NCBI GenBank assembly: GCA_900110595.1
Contig: FOEZ01000016.1
Location: 1-64,000, forward strand
DNA from: Arthrobacter sp. OV608
Lineage (GTDB): Bacteria > Actinomycetota > Actinomycetes > Actinomycetales > Micrococcaceae
Direction of reading: 5' to 3'
Length of the DNA stretch: 64,000 nt
This document shows, piece by piece, positions 48,954 through 58,113 of this stretch. The notes below the pieces were generated by a model that did no database searches, was not told the DNA's origin, and saw only the letters and a program-made list of their open reading frames with translations. Position numbers and translations under genes: made by a program. Positions within the stretch are counted from its first letter, which is position 1. Every line of letters begins with the position of its first letter.

Positions 48954-51814
48954 TGCTTGATCTCGCTCCCACGAGGACTGGGCGACGAAGCAGTTTCCGC
49001 GTGGCCCTGCGGGTTGCCCGCCGGGACATCAGGAGGCACAAGGGGCGGTCGCTGCTCATCATCCTGCTGATCATGCTTCCTGTTGCAGGCATGACCGGGG
49101 CTGCCACGTTGTTCCAGAGCAGCCAAAAAACGCCCGAAGAAATTGTCCGGTTCGAGCTCGGCGGAACGCAGGCCCGGTTCAGCACCCTTCCTGCTCCCAA
49201 CGCCCACTCCGTCCAGGACCCGCTCAACGACGCCATGGTGGTTTCCAGCACCGGCGTCTACGATCCGGACTTCAAACCGGCCAATCCCCGGGACCTTCTT
49301 CCGCCGGGCTATGAGGTGTTGCCGCTCCGGCAGCTCAACCTGACAACCGGGGTCGGGTCGGCGCTGGTGTCACTGCAGGGCAGGGTGGTGGACGCGCTGC
49401 ATCCTGCCTTCGCCGGGAAATTCACGCTGCTTGAGGGCAGGGCTCCGCAAGCCGCCGGCGAGGCCCTGGTGTCCCCGGGGCTGCTTGAGCGGTTCAGCCT
49501 GGGATTCGGCGAGGAATTTACGACGTCGGCCGGTACCTTCGTCCCCGTGGGAACCGTCCGCGATGCGGATGCCTCTGACCGGAACTCCGTCATTTTCCTC
49601 CGGCAGGAGCAGGTGCCGGAGGCAGTCCTGAACGAGGGGCCGCAATCCCCGCACTCGATGTCCTACTACCTGGTTGGCTCCGAACCGGTGACCTGGCCGC
49701 AGATCCTCGCGGCAAACCGGCAGGGTGTCAGCGTGCTCTCCCGCAGTGTGGTGCTCAATCCGCCGTCCCTGGCCGAGCGCAATGTCGACGGCGTCCCGCC
49801 GCCACCATCGTCGTCGGGAGCTGTGGCGCTGTACACAACGTTCGGCCTGGTCGCTGTCCTGGCGCTCCTGGAGGTGGGCCTCCTGGCGGGGGCTGCCTTC
49901 GCCGTCGGCGCTAAAAGGCAGGTCCGGGAGCTGGCTTTGCTGGCAGCATCCGGAGCCGACACCCCCACCGTCCGCTCCGTGGTGACATCGGCCGGGCTCT
50001 GGCTTGGCAGCATCGCCGTTCTCGCCGGGGCCGCCCTGGGGCTCGGGTCCGGGGCAGCAGTGGTTTACTGGGTCCGCTCCATGGGTTCGGCCCGCTTTGC
50101 CGGCGTCCACCCCGACGTCCTGCTGACGGTAGTGGCCATGGTCCTGGGACTGGTGTGCTGCCTGCTCGCAGCCATGGCCCCGGCCAACCAGGTGGCGAGG
50201 CAGGCGGCCCTGGGCGCGCTCAAGTCGGGGCGGGCACCCGCCGGTAGTGCGAAGCGAACCACCATAGCCGGCGCCGTGCTGCTGCTTTTGGCTGGCGCAC
50301 TGCTGGCGGCGGGCTGGCTTCTGGGAGAGTCGGCCGGGGATCCGGACCGGAGGGCCGGGCAACTGCCGGTGGTCACCTCCCTGCTGATTGGGGGCGCCGT
50401 GCTGGCCGTCGCCGCGCTGGTGCTCCTGGCCGGATACCTCGTAGGCCTGCTGACCGCGCGGACGGGTGCGCTGCCGTTGTCCTTGCGGATGGCTGCCCGT
50501 GATTCGGCCAGGAACCGGGGCCGCACGGTGCCGGCTGTAGGGGCCGTCCTCGCCGCCGCCACGCTGGCCAGCGCCGCGCTGGTCCTTGCGGCCAGCCAGC
50601 AGGCAATGATGCGGGAGAACCATTCATGGACCGCGCTGGAAAACCAGGCCTTCCTGCCGCTGTCCCTGGAGCAGCCCCTCCTGCCGGACGGAAGCACCCA
50701 GCCGGCGGTCGTCGTCGATCCGGCTGAACTCGCTTCCGCCGTGGAAGGTGCCACCGGCAACGTTGCCTGGACCAGGACGATCAGTGCGCCGGGGTACGTT
50801 CACAACTGCGCTTTTGGCAATGGCACGGATCTGTCGGGGCCGGCACGCACTGCCACCTCCAATTGCCTGCAGTACGTGCTGGCCACGCCAGCCGGCAACG
50901 AGTGTCCGATGACACCGGAGCGGAGGGTGGCGGACCCCAATGACTGGCGGTGCCGGGGATCGATGGCCCAGTCGCCGGGCGCCCAGGGTTCCATCCTGGT
51001 GGGTGGCGCGGACGAGATCAGTGCCGTCCTCGGCGCCGAGGCCGGACCTGAGGCACTGGCCGTGCTGGCCGACGGTGGCATGGTGGTGACCAACCCTGTC
51101 TTCGTTCGGGACGGGACGGTGGTGCTCGAGGGCCAGGACGTGCGCACGCAGGCCCAGGATCCGGCCGACCCTTCCCGCATGCATGAGACGGTCACCAGCA
51201 GCACGCTTCCCGCCATTGTGGTTGAACCTGCCCAGGCCCTTCCTTACTACGGAGTCATTTCGCCGGAGACGGCCCGGCGACTGGACCTGCATCCCGAGCC
51301 AGCCGAGCTCCTGGTCCAGCTCACCAGCTTTCCCTCGGCCGGTGAGAGGGACGCTGCAGCCGGGGCCGTCGCCGCCGTGTACCAGCAGCCCGCCGTCGGA
51401 TTCTGGGCCGAACCGGGCATCACCCAGGGCGACTCATGGATGACCTGGTCCATCGTGGCCATCAGCGCGGTGATTACCTTCAGCGCCGCAGGCATCACCA
51501 CAGGCCTTTCCCTGGCGGATGCGCGCGCGGACCATGTAACGCTCGCCGGCATCGGTGCCTCGCCCCGCCTGCGGAAGAGCCTTGCCGGTTCCCAGGCGCT
51601 GCTGACCGCTGGGCTGGGAACCCTGCTCGGCGGCATCGCCGGGACCCTGCCGGCGGTGCTCGTTGCAGGTTCCACCGAGCTGCGCACCGCTGTCGAGGTG
51701 CCCTGGCTGCACCTGCTGGCGCTCGTCTTTGCGGTGCCCCTGGCCGGCGGCCTTCTGGCCTGGCTCTTCACCCGTGCGCGATTGCCGGCGTCACGGCGCA
51801 CGCTGGGTACCTGA
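48953..51814 (+). CDS. FtsX-type ABC transporter permease
   Basis: The 953-residue membrane protein has a first helix near residues 34-54 (SLLIILLIMLPVAGMTGAAT) and a large extracytoplasmic region. A first FtsX helical bundle (about 290-420) and two middle helices (about 440-500) follow. Then come a second extracytoplasmic domain and a final FtsX bundle (about 825-945). This long two-FtsX architecture is typical of MacB-unrelated actinobacterial permeases paired with LolD-like ATPases. The substrate may be a peptide or lipoprotein; unknown. Confidence 0.92.
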   Translation: MLDLAPTRTGRRSSFRVALRVARRDIRRHKGRSLLIILLIMLPVAGMTGAATLFQSSQKTPEEIVRFELGGTQARFSTLPAPNAHSVQDPLNDAMVVSSTGVYDPDFKPANPRDLLPPGYEVLPLRQLNLTTGVGSALVSLQGRVVDALHPAFAGKFTLLEGRAPQAAGEALVSPGLLERFSLGFGEEFTTSAGTFVPVGTVRDADASDRNSVIFLRQEQVPEAVLNEGPQSPHSMSYYLVGSEPVTWPQILAANRQGVSVLSRSVVLNPPSLAERNVDGVPPPPSSSGAVALYTTFGLVAVLALLEVGLLAGAAFAVGAKRQVRELALLAASGADTPTVRSVVTSAGLWLGSIAVLAGAALGLGSGAAVVYWVRSMGSARFAGVHPDVLLTVVAMVLGLVCCLLAAMAPANQVARQAALGALKSGRAPAGSAKRTTIAGAVLLLLAGALLAAGWLLGESAGDPDRRAGQLPVVTSLLIGGAVLAVAALVLLAGYLVGLLTARTGALPLSLRMAARDSARNRGRTVPAVGAVLAAATLASAALVLAASQQAMMRENHSWTALENQAFLPLSLEQPLLPDGSTQPAVVVDPAELASAVEGATGNVAWTRTISAPGYVHNCAFGNGTDLSGPARTATSNCLQYVLATPAGNECPMTPERRVADPNDWRCRGSMAQSPGAQGSILVGGADEISAVLGAEAGPEALAVLADGGMVVTNPVFVRDGTVVLEGQDVRTQAQDPADPSRMHETVTSSTLPAIVVEPAQALPYYGVISPETARRLDLHPEPAELLVQLTSFPSAGERDAAAGAVAAVYQQPAVGFWAEPGITQGDSWMTWSIVAISAVITFSAAGITTGLSLADARADHVTLAGIGASPRLRKSLAGSQALLTAGLGTLLGGIAGTLPAVLVAGSTELRTAVEVPWLHLLALVFAVPLAGGLLAWLFTRARLPASRRTLGT

Positions 51815-51818
51815 GAGG

Positions 51819-51864
51819 GACCCCCGTGCATCTGAGCAGGGTCTTTGATCCCGCGGGGTCTTTC
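51819..51864 (+). terminator. probable terminator after the ABC operon
   Basis: GACCCCCG pairs with CGGGGTC across about 27 nt, followed by TTTCT. It begins 5 nt after the permease stop. A further short hairpin (GCTGCCC-TCC-GGGCAGC) lies at 51900-51916. Confidence 0.5.
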
Positions 51865-52085
51865 TGATTGGCGCCGGCAGGCTTACCGTGGGGTGAGGAG
51901 CTGCCCTCCGGGCAGCCGTGCAAGGGACCGGCACCACCTTCGACGGCGGTGCGGCCCGACGCTCGTCGCCGGGTGCCTGCCGTTCGGCGCAGGCTGGTCC
52001 TGATCACGGCAAAACACAGTCCGGTCCAAGCTCCCCGTTGGTAGGGTGCCTGTCAGCAGATGGGGACGAATCTCAAGGAGGAGAA

Positions 52086-54386
52086 ATGGCCGGAACACCG
52101 GATCATCGACGGAGCGCAACCCGGGGGGAAGGTGCGGTCGCCACCGACACCTCACTACCGCCGTCGGCAATTGACGAGACTGTCCGCGAGGCGGAAGAGA
52201 AGAAATGGACGCCCGGAAAAGTTGCCCTCTGGGCAGCGATTGCCCTGCTGGGCGGCGTGGCCTGGTTTATGCTCGCGATCATCCGCGGCGAGACAGTCAA
52301 CGCCATCTGGTTCGTTTTTGCTTCTGTTTGTACGTACCTGATCGGCTACCGCTTCTACTCCAAGGTCATTGAGCGTTACATCACCAGGCCTGATGACCGC
52401 CGGGCCACCCCCGCTGAATACAAGGCGGACGGCAAGGACTACGTGCGCACGGACCGGAACGTCCTGTTCGGCCACCACTTTGCCGCCATCGCCGGGGCAG
52501 GCCCCCTGGTGGGCCCGGTCCTTGCCGCCCAGATGGGCTACCTGCCCGGCACTATCTGGATCATCATCGGCGTCGTGCTTGCAGGCGCAGTGCAGGACTA
52601 CCTGGTGATGTTCTTCTCGATGCGGCGCGGCGGGCGCTCGCTGGGACAGATGGCGCGCGAGGAACTCGGCGTCATCGGCGGCACCGCTGCCCTGGTGGCC
52701 ACCCTGCTCATCATGGTCATCATCGTGGCCATCCTCGCCCTGGTGGTGGTCAACGCCCTGGCCGAAAGCCCGTGGGGCGTCTTCTCCGTTGGCATGACCA
52801 TCCCCATCGCCCTGTTTATGGGCGTCTACCTCCGGTTCCTGCGGCCCGGCAAGGTGATGGAAGTTTCGCTGATCGGGTTTGTCCTGCTGATGGCGGCCAT
52901 CATCGGCGGCGGCATGGTGGCTCAGACCCAGTGGGGCGTGGACATCTTCACCCTGGACCGGGTGACCATCGCCTGGGGCCTCATTGTTTACGGCTTCATC
53001 GCGGCGATCCTGCCGGTCTGGCTGCTTCTGGCCCCCCGGGACTACCTGTCCACGTTCATGAAGATCGGCGTGATCGTGATGCTCGCGCTGGCCATCATTG
53101 TGGTCCGCCCGGAGATCACCGTTCCGGCGTTCAGCGAATTCGCCAGCAGGGAGAACGGCCCAGTGTTCCCCGGCGCGCTGTTCCCGTTCCTGTTCGTGAC
53201 CATCGCCTGCGGAGCCCTGTCCGGCTTCCATGCGCTGATCTCCTCGGGCACCACACCCAAGCTGGTGGAAAAGGAACGGCAGACCCGCTTCATCGGTTAT
53301 GGCGGCATGCTGATGGAGTCCTTCGTCGCCATCATGGCCCTCCTGGCAGCAATCTCGATTGACCGCGGCCTCTACTTCGCCATGAACTCGCCCGCGGCCC
53401 TGACCGGCGGAACCGTCGAAACGGCCGCCACATGGGTCAACAGCCTCGGCCTGTCCGGCGTCAACCTCAGCCCGAACCTGCTCTCGGAGACCGCCGCGAA
53501 CGTGGGCGAGGAAAGCATCGTCTCCCGTACCGGCGGCGCACCCACACTGGCCGTGGGACTCGCCCACATCATGCAGCAGTTCATCGGCGGCACGGCCATG
53601 ATGGCCTTCTGGTACCACTTCGCCATCATGTTTGAAGCCCTCTTCATCCTCACCGCTGTTGACGCCGGAACCCGCGTTGCCCGGTTCATGCTCCAGGATT
53701 CCATCGGCAACTTCGTTCCCAAGTTCAAGGAAGCGTCCTGGCGGCCCGGCGCCTGGCTCTGCACGGCGGTCATGGTGGGTGCCTGGGGTGCGGTGCTGCT
53801 GATGGGCGTCACTGATCCGCTGGGCGGCATCAACACGCTGTTCCCGCTGTTCGGCATCGCCAACCAGCTACTGGCCGCCATCGCCCTGGCTGTTTGCCTG
53901 GCCATCGTGGCCAAGCAGGGCACCTTCAAGTACCTCTGGATCGTGGCCTTGCCGCTGGCCTTCGCAGCGGTGGTCACCATTACCGCCAGCTACCAGAAGA
54001 TCTTCTCGCCCACCCCGGCGGTGGGGTACTTCGCCAACAACGCCGCCTTCAGTAAGGCGCTCGCGGACGGGAAGACCGAATTTGGCACGGCTAAATCCGT
54101 GGCAGCCATGGAAGCTGTGGTGCGCAATACCGCTATCCAGGGCTGGCTGTCAGTCATCTTTGTGGTGCTCAGCATCATCGTGATCGCGACGGCGTTGCTC
54201 GCCACCGTGAATGCGTTCCGCAGCCGGGCGCACGGGACAGCCGTGAAGGACAACGAGGATCCTGCCAGGCCTTCGCGCGTCTTTGCCCCCGCCGGGCTGA
54301 TTCCCACACCCGCCGAGCGGGAGCTGATGGCTGAATGGGACAAGGTCCCGGCCGAGCTGAGGTTCGAGCGGGCAGGACACCACTGA
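52086..54386 (+). CDS. cstA: CstA-type peptide/pyruvate transporter (carbon starvation protein)
   Basis: The 766-residue protein has about 18 hydrophobic segments. It carries the CstA core GHHFAAIAGAGPLVGPVLAAQ, GTIWIIIGVVLAGAVQDY, GFHALISSGTTPK and WYHFAIMFEALFILTAVDAGT. CstA proteins import peptides or pyruvate during carbon limitation. AAGGAGGAGA before the ATG marks the start. The next gene, a YbdD-type small protein, overlaps its stop, the usual pairing. Confidence 0.96.
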   Translation: MAGTPDHRRSATRGEGAVATDTSLPPSAIDETVREAEEKKWTPGKVALWAAIALLGGVAWFMLAIIRGETVNAIWFVFASVCTYLIGYRFYSKVIERYITRPDDRRATPAEYKADGKDYVRTDRNVLFGHHFAAIAGAGPLVGPVLAAQMGYLPGTIWIIIGVVLAGAVQDYLVMFFSMRRGGRSLGQMAREELGVIGGTAALVATLLIMVIIVAILALVVVNALAESPWGVFSVGMTIPIALFMGVYLRFLRPGKVMEVSLIGFVLLMAAIIGGGMVAQTQWGVDIFTLDRVTIAWGLIVYGFIAAILPVWLLLAPRDYLSTFMKIGVIVMLALAIIVVRPEITVPAFSEFASRENGPVFPGALFPFLFVTIACGALSGFHALISSGTTPKLVEKERQTRFIGYGGMLMESFVAIMALLAAISIDRGLYFAMNSPAALTGGTVETAATWVNSLGLSGVNLSPNLLSETAANVGEESIVSRTGGAPTLAVGLAHIMQQFIGGTAMMAFWYHFAIMFEALFILTAVDAGTRVARFMLQDSIGNFVPKFKEASWRPGAWLCTAVMVGAWGAVLLMGVTDPLGGINTLFPLFGIANQLLAAIALAVCLAIVAKQGTFKYLWIVALPLAFAAVVTITASYQKIFSPTPAVGYFANNAAFSKALADGKTEFGTAKSVAAMEAVVRNTAIQGWLSVIFVVLSIIVIATALLATVNAFRSRAHGTAVKDNEDPARPSRVFAPAGLIPTPAERELMAEWDKVPAELRFERAGHH

Positions 54387-54589
54387 TGAGCACCGGACTG
54401 GCTGCCGTCACCCGCGGCTTCCGCGGGTTCGCGCGCTACCTCGGCGGTGTCCTGGGGGCGGACGCCTACACCAAGTACCTGGAGCACCACCAGGCCTCAG
54501 GGCACAACACGCCGCCGCTGAGCGAGCGGGAGTTCTGGCGGGACCGGACGGACCGGCAGGACTCCAATCCGCAGGGCCGGTGCTGCTGA
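54386..54589 (+). CDS. YbdD/YjiX-family small protein (CstA partner)
   Basis: The 67-residue protein has the family pattern GLGADAY...YLEHHQASGHNTPPLSEREFWRDR as two blocks: LGGVLGADAYTKYLEHHQ and PPLSEREFWRD. Its ATG overlaps the cstA stop (TGATG). The homologue in enterobacteria is needed for, or supports, transport by CstA/BtsT-type proteins. Confidence 0.92.
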   Translation: MSTGLAAVTRGFRGFARYLGGVLGADAYTKYLEHHQASGHNTPPLSEREFWRDRTDRQDSNPQGRCC

Positions 54590-54687
54590 TTGGGCCGCGC
54601 AACGGATGATTGAGCCCATAGCGGACAGCGTGTCAGCGGAGTTCATGGAGTGGACCCCGGGCGGATCGCTCATGAGAGTATGAACGC

Positions 54688-55317
54688 ATGAGCGATCCGA
54701 ACGACACTCAGGCACCTGAGGACCTCCCGGTAGAGGGCACCACCATCGATGACGGCCAGCCGGCGCCTGCGCCGGCAGTGCCGGAAAACGGCAGCAAACC
54801 CAAAGGCAGCAACCTGCAGGACCTGGTTGATGAACCGGCCAAGGTGATGCGGATCGGCACCATGATCAGGCAGCTCCTGGAGGAGGTGAAGTCCGCCCCG
54901 CTGGACGACGCAGCACGGGGAAGGCTCGCCGAAATCCACGAGCGCTCCATCAAGGAGCTCGAGGACGGGCTGGCGCCTGAACTGGTGGAGGAACTCGACC
55001 GGATCAGCCTGCCGTTCTCTGACGACGTAACCCCCTCCGACGCTGAACTGCGGATAGCGCAGGCCCAGCTGGTGGGCTGGCTCGAGGGGCTGTTCCACGG
55101 CATCCAGACAGCCATTGCAGCACAGCACGCCGCCCGCGAGCACGCCGCGGCGCAGCTGCAGCTCCGGCAGCTCCCGCCTGGCACGGTGATCGCGCCCGGT
55201 GTGGTGATCGGGGAAAACGGCGAGCCGCAGCGTGCCCCCGCCGGCCCCCGGCCTGCCGCTCCAGGCCGCCCCGGCCAGCCGAACGACCCGGACCACGGTC
55301 CCGGACAGTACCTCTAG
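54688..55317 (+). CDS. bpa: bacterial proteasome activator Bpa (PafE)
   Basis: The 209-residue protein has a Pro/Ala-rich N-terminus and a helical core (about 45-160) with VDEPAKVMRIGTMIRQLLEE and GWLEGLFHGIQTAIAAQ. The C-terminus is GQYL, the motif that docks into the 20S proteasome alpha ring in mycobacteria. Bpa opens the proteasome gate without ATP. It implies that the organism has a 20S proteasome (not in this window). GAGTAT 6 nt before the ATG suggests a leaderless mRNA. Confidence 0.93.
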   Translation: MSDPNDTQAPEDLPVEGTTIDDGQPAPAPAVPENGSKPKGSNLQDLVDEPAKVMRIGTMIRQLLEEVKSAPLDDAARGRLAEIHERSIKELEDGLAPELVEELDRISLPFSDDVTPSDAELRIAQAQLVGWLEGLFHGIQTAIAAQHAAREHAAAQLQLRQLPPGTVIAPGVVIGENGEPQRAPAGPRPAAPGRPGQPNDPDHGPGQYL

Positions 55318-55322
55318 GTTCA

Positions 55323-55811
55323 TTGGGCTTTTTCAGCGCCGCCAGGCAGGGGCGCAAGGACGACGTGGAATTGGGGAAGGGGTTGTGGCGGCGCGCCCAC
55401 GACCGTTTCCAGAGGGGGCTGGACCGCTTCCACCAGGTTCTCGAAGGCGTGGAGGATGACCAGCTCTATGGCGAGCTCGTGGAGATCGCCAATGAGCTCG
55501 CCGCGCTGCTGGAACGGGTCAGAGCTGTCTGCATGGAAGCGCAGCAGCGCTCGCCCAGCGAAGGACTGGACATCCCGGTCCGGCTCGCAGGCGTCCACCG
55601 GGCGCTGTCCAAAGCCGGCAATTCCCTGGCCACCACCTCCGAAGCTGCCGCCATGCTCAGGCTCGCCGTTGGCCCCATTCCGGTAGGCGCAGCGTCCGTA
55701 CGTCGCCGCGCCGAGGCAGTATTCCAGCAGGTGGCCGACGCCGAGAGGCACCTTGCCGAGGAAGGTTCCGGTTCCGATGCCGCCACCGGGCGGGAAGATA
55801 TTCCCGGTTAA
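55323..55811 (+). CDS. uncharacterised helical protein coupled to bpa
   Basis: The 162-residue frame begins with TTG 5 nt after the bpa stop, with MGFFSAARQGRKDD at its N-terminus. The rest is predicted helical: RFQRGLDRFHQVLEGVEDDQ, ELVEIANELAALLERVRAVC, RRRAEAVFQQVADAERHL. No family is recognised. Its coupling to the proteasome activator suggests a related role, which is inference. A weak ribosome site (CTAGG) lies over the bpa stop. Confidence 0.72.
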   Translation: MGFFSAARQGRKDDVELGKGLWRRAHDRFQRGLDRFHQVLEGVEDDQLYGELVEIANELAALLERVRAVCMEAQQRSPSEGLDIPVRLAGVHRALSKAGNSLATTSEAAAMLRLAVGPIPVGAASVRRRAEAVFQQVADAERHLAEEGSGSDAATGREDIPG

Positions 55812-55873
55812 GCGTCTGGCTTACTCTGCGGTATTTCGCCGGCCGGGCCGTTGTGGTTTGGCAGGATAAAAGA

Positions 55874-56719
55874 ATGACTTCTTCACCCACACTGACGTTC
55901 AACGACGGTAACCAGATTCCCCAGCTCGGCTACGGCGTATGGCAGGTTGAGGACGGAGTGGCGGAAAAGGTGGTCCGCCAGGCCTTCGAAGCGGGCTTCC
56001 GCCACATCGATACCGCCAAGATTTACGGCAATGAGTCCGGTGTTGGCCGGGCCATCGCCGGCTCCGGCCTGTCACCTGAGCAGATTTTTATCACCACCAA
56101 GCTGTGGAACGCGGACCAAGGCTACGAGTCCACCCTCGCCGCGTTCGAGGAGTCCATGGACCGGCTGGGCCTCAAGACTCTGGACCTGTACCTGATCCAC
56201 TGGATGCAGCCCAAGCAGGACAAGTACGTGGACACCTGGAAGGCGCTGATTGAGCTGCAGAAGCGCGGCCGGGTGAAGTCCATTGGTGTCTCAAACTTCA
56301 CCGTTGAGGGCCTGCAGCGGCTCATCGACGAAACCGGTGTGGTCCCGGCCATCCACCAGATCGAGCTGCACCCCTACTTCAGCCAGCGGGAACTGCGCGA
56401 ATTCGGCGCTTCCAAGGGGATCCTGACCCAGGCCTGGTCCCCGCTGGGCCAGGGCGGCGAGCTCCTGGAGGATCCGGCAGTGGCCGCGATTGCTGCCAAG
56501 CACGGAGCCACGCCTGCCCAGGTTGTTATCGCCTGGCACCTTGCCATCGGCAACGTGGTGATCCCGAAGTCCGTCACCGAGTCCCGCATCCGTGAAAACT
56601 TCGCAGCGCTGGATGTCTCCCTGGACGCGGACGACGTCGAAGCCATCAATGCACTGGACCGCACCGCCAAGGGCGAAGGCCGGATCGGCCCGGACCCGGC
56701 AGTTTCCGACTTCGCCTAA
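55874..56719 (+). CDS. aldo/keto reductase (2,5-diketo-D-gluconate reductase group)
   Basis: The 281-residue TIM-barrel oxidoreductase has the catalytic tetrad elements Asp in FRHIDTAKIYGNE, Tyr in IYGNE, Lys in TTKLWN and His in LIHWMQ. The NADPH-binding C-terminal part is VVIPKSVTESRIRENF. It would reduce aldehydes or ketones with NADPH. The start at 55874 has GGATAAAAGA upstream. A terminator hairpin follows. Confidence 0.94.
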   Translation: MTSSPTLTFNDGNQIPQLGYGVWQVEDGVAEKVVRQAFEAGFRHIDTAKIYGNESGVGRAIAGSGLSPEQIFITTKLWNADQGYESTLAAFEESMDRLGLKTLDLYLIHWMQPKQDKYVDTWKALIELQKRGRVKSIGVSNFTVEGLQRLIDETGVVPAIHQIELHPYFSQRELREFGASKGILTQAWSPLGQGGELLEDPAVAAIAAKHGATPAQVVIAWHLAIGNVVIPKSVTESRIRENFAALDVSLDADDVEAINALDRTAKGEGRIGPDPAVSDFA

Positions 56720-56734
56720 TTCCAGCCGGGCGTA

Positions 56735-56777
56735 CAACCCGCGTTGCCTGGCATTTTTGCCCGGGCAGCGCGGGTTG
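56735..56777 (+). terminator. hairpin terminator after the aldo/keto reductase gene
   Basis: CAACCCGCG and CGCGGGTTG enclose further partly paired TTGCC/GGGCA bases and a loop containing TTTTT. It begins 16 bp after the stop. Confidence 0.6.
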
Positions 56778-56829
56778 CTTGCGTTAAGCGGCTGCACGAG
56801 TCCTGGGCTTCCCTGGGGAGTTGGCAGGC

Positions 56830-57015
56830 TCAGGCGGCGATGCGGACCTGCTGCACGGGAACGGCGTCCACAACAGCCCAGCTGTCCTCGCCGTGGCAGT
56901 GCCGGCTGGCGAAGCGTTCTGCTTCAGCCAGGGTGTTAAAGACTTCAGCCCGGGCACGGCCGCAGTCGGCGTCGAAGTAGGTGACGTGAAATTCCTGTAC
57001 GGGTTGGTTTTCCAT
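56830..57015 (-). CDS. small conserved-type hypothetical protein (61 residues)
   Basis: MENQPVQEFHVTYFDADCGR opens a small protein that ends VVDAVPVQQVRIAA, with an alpha/beta pattern (FNTLAEAERFASRH) and two cysteines. CACACT lies 6 nt before the ATG, the same geometry as other leaderless genes here, which supports it as real. It does not match a family I can name. Confidence 0.65.
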   Translation of the reverse strand: MENQPVQEFHVTYFDADCGRARAEVFNTLAEAERFASRHCHGEDSWAVVDAVPVQQVRIAA

Positions 57016-57053
57016 AAATCCAGTGTGCAACCCGGGTCTGACATTCTTCGGAA

Positions 57054-58034
57054 TCAGGACGGCGTGTCCGTGCTGCCCAGCCGCAGGACCCGCTCCTGCG
57101 CCAGCATGGCAGTCCGCTCTGCCTTGTCCGCAGCCCGCACCGCCTGCTTTGCCTCGGCAGCAGTGGCGGCGAGGCTTCTGCGCAACTGCTCGAGCCGGTC
57201 CTCAGCCGCCCTGAGGCGCGTCCGGAGTTCGGCTGTTTCCTGGAGGAGTTCAGCCATCTCGGTGCGCGCCCCGTCCGCCCGGTCCTGCAGGTCCCGGGCA
57301 AGCTGAGCCGTCTCCGCTTGGGCGGCCTCCGCTTCGGCCAGCGCGGCTTTTGCTTTCTCGAGCGCGGGCGGTGACTTTGGCCGCGGTGTTTGCCGGACTG
57401 CCTCGAGCCGCGGCTTGTCCGGCTTCGGACGGGAGGCGCCCGCCGTCGTCGTACCCTCCTTCCGCGGCCTGTCCGGTACCGCCCCAGCCGGAGCAGGAAC
57501 CGACCGGGGCGCCGCGGGGAGGGCAGCGGGGACTGCCACCAAACCGTCAAGGTCCACGGCGTTTACGCCGTCCGCCGAGAGCGTCTTGAGCAGGCGGCCG
57601 CTTTGGACAGCGGCGGCCGCTCCGGCATCGGCGGTCAGGGCGCGCAAGGTTTCTTCGACGTCCGTTGCCATGGCCTCGCTGATGGTCCGGCCCTGCTCCT
57701 GCGCCACCGCACGGGCGGTGTCCACGGCGGCGGCCAGCACGGTGCGGCGCTCACGTCCCAGCTCACGCAGTGCCGTGGCGTCCAGTGAGGCCTGCGCCTC
57801 ACGCATGCGGCTGCCGAGATCCGTCAGCCCGGCGAGGACGTCCGGTTCGTGCAGGGCCAGCATGTTCACGGCCCAGGCGGCAACCGACGGCTTGGGGAGC
57901 CCGCGCACAGCCGCCCCCAATTCTTTGTCCCGGCCGGCGGCTTCCTTCGCCGCGGCTGCGCGGGCGCCGATAAAGTCGTCGAGCGGCTTGGCATAGAGCT
58001 CATTGGCAATCTCTGCCAGGGCCTCGTCATCCAT
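57054..58034 (-). CDS. uncharacterised coiled-coil protein
   Basis: The 326-residue protein has a globular N-terminal part (IANELYAKPLDDFIGARAAA, LPKPSVAAWAVNMLAL). A Pro/Lys linker (about 205-255) precedes a C-terminal coiled coil of about 100 residues with alternating Ala/Glu/Arg heptads. There is no signal peptide or membrane helix. Start: TAAGAT (58042-58047) lies 7 nt before the ATG at 58032-58034, so MDDEALAEIAN is preferred over the ATG three codons earlier, which would overlap the -10 box. The function is unknown. Confidence 0.8.
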   Translation of the reverse strand: MDDEALAEIANELYAKPLDDFIGARAAAAKEAAGRDKELGAAVRGLPKPSVAAWAVNMLALHEPDVLAGLTDLGSRMREAQASLDATALRELGRERRTVLAAAVDTARAVAQEQGRTISEAMATDVEETLRALTADAGAAAAVQSGRLLKTLSADGVNAVDLDGLVAVPAALPAAPRSVPAPAGAVPDRPRKEGTTTAGASRPKPDKPRLEAVRQTPRPKSPPALEKAKAALAEAEAAQAETAQLARDLQDRADGARTEMAELLQETAELRTRLRAAEDRLEQLRRSLAATAAEAKQAVRAADKAERTAMLAQERVLRLGSTDTPS

Positions 58035-58113
58035 GCTCGCCATCTTAGGGGCCGGTGTTGCTCCTGGCTGACAGGCCTGTAACGGGGCCAAGGCCTGCAG
58101 ATGGCGACTGTTC

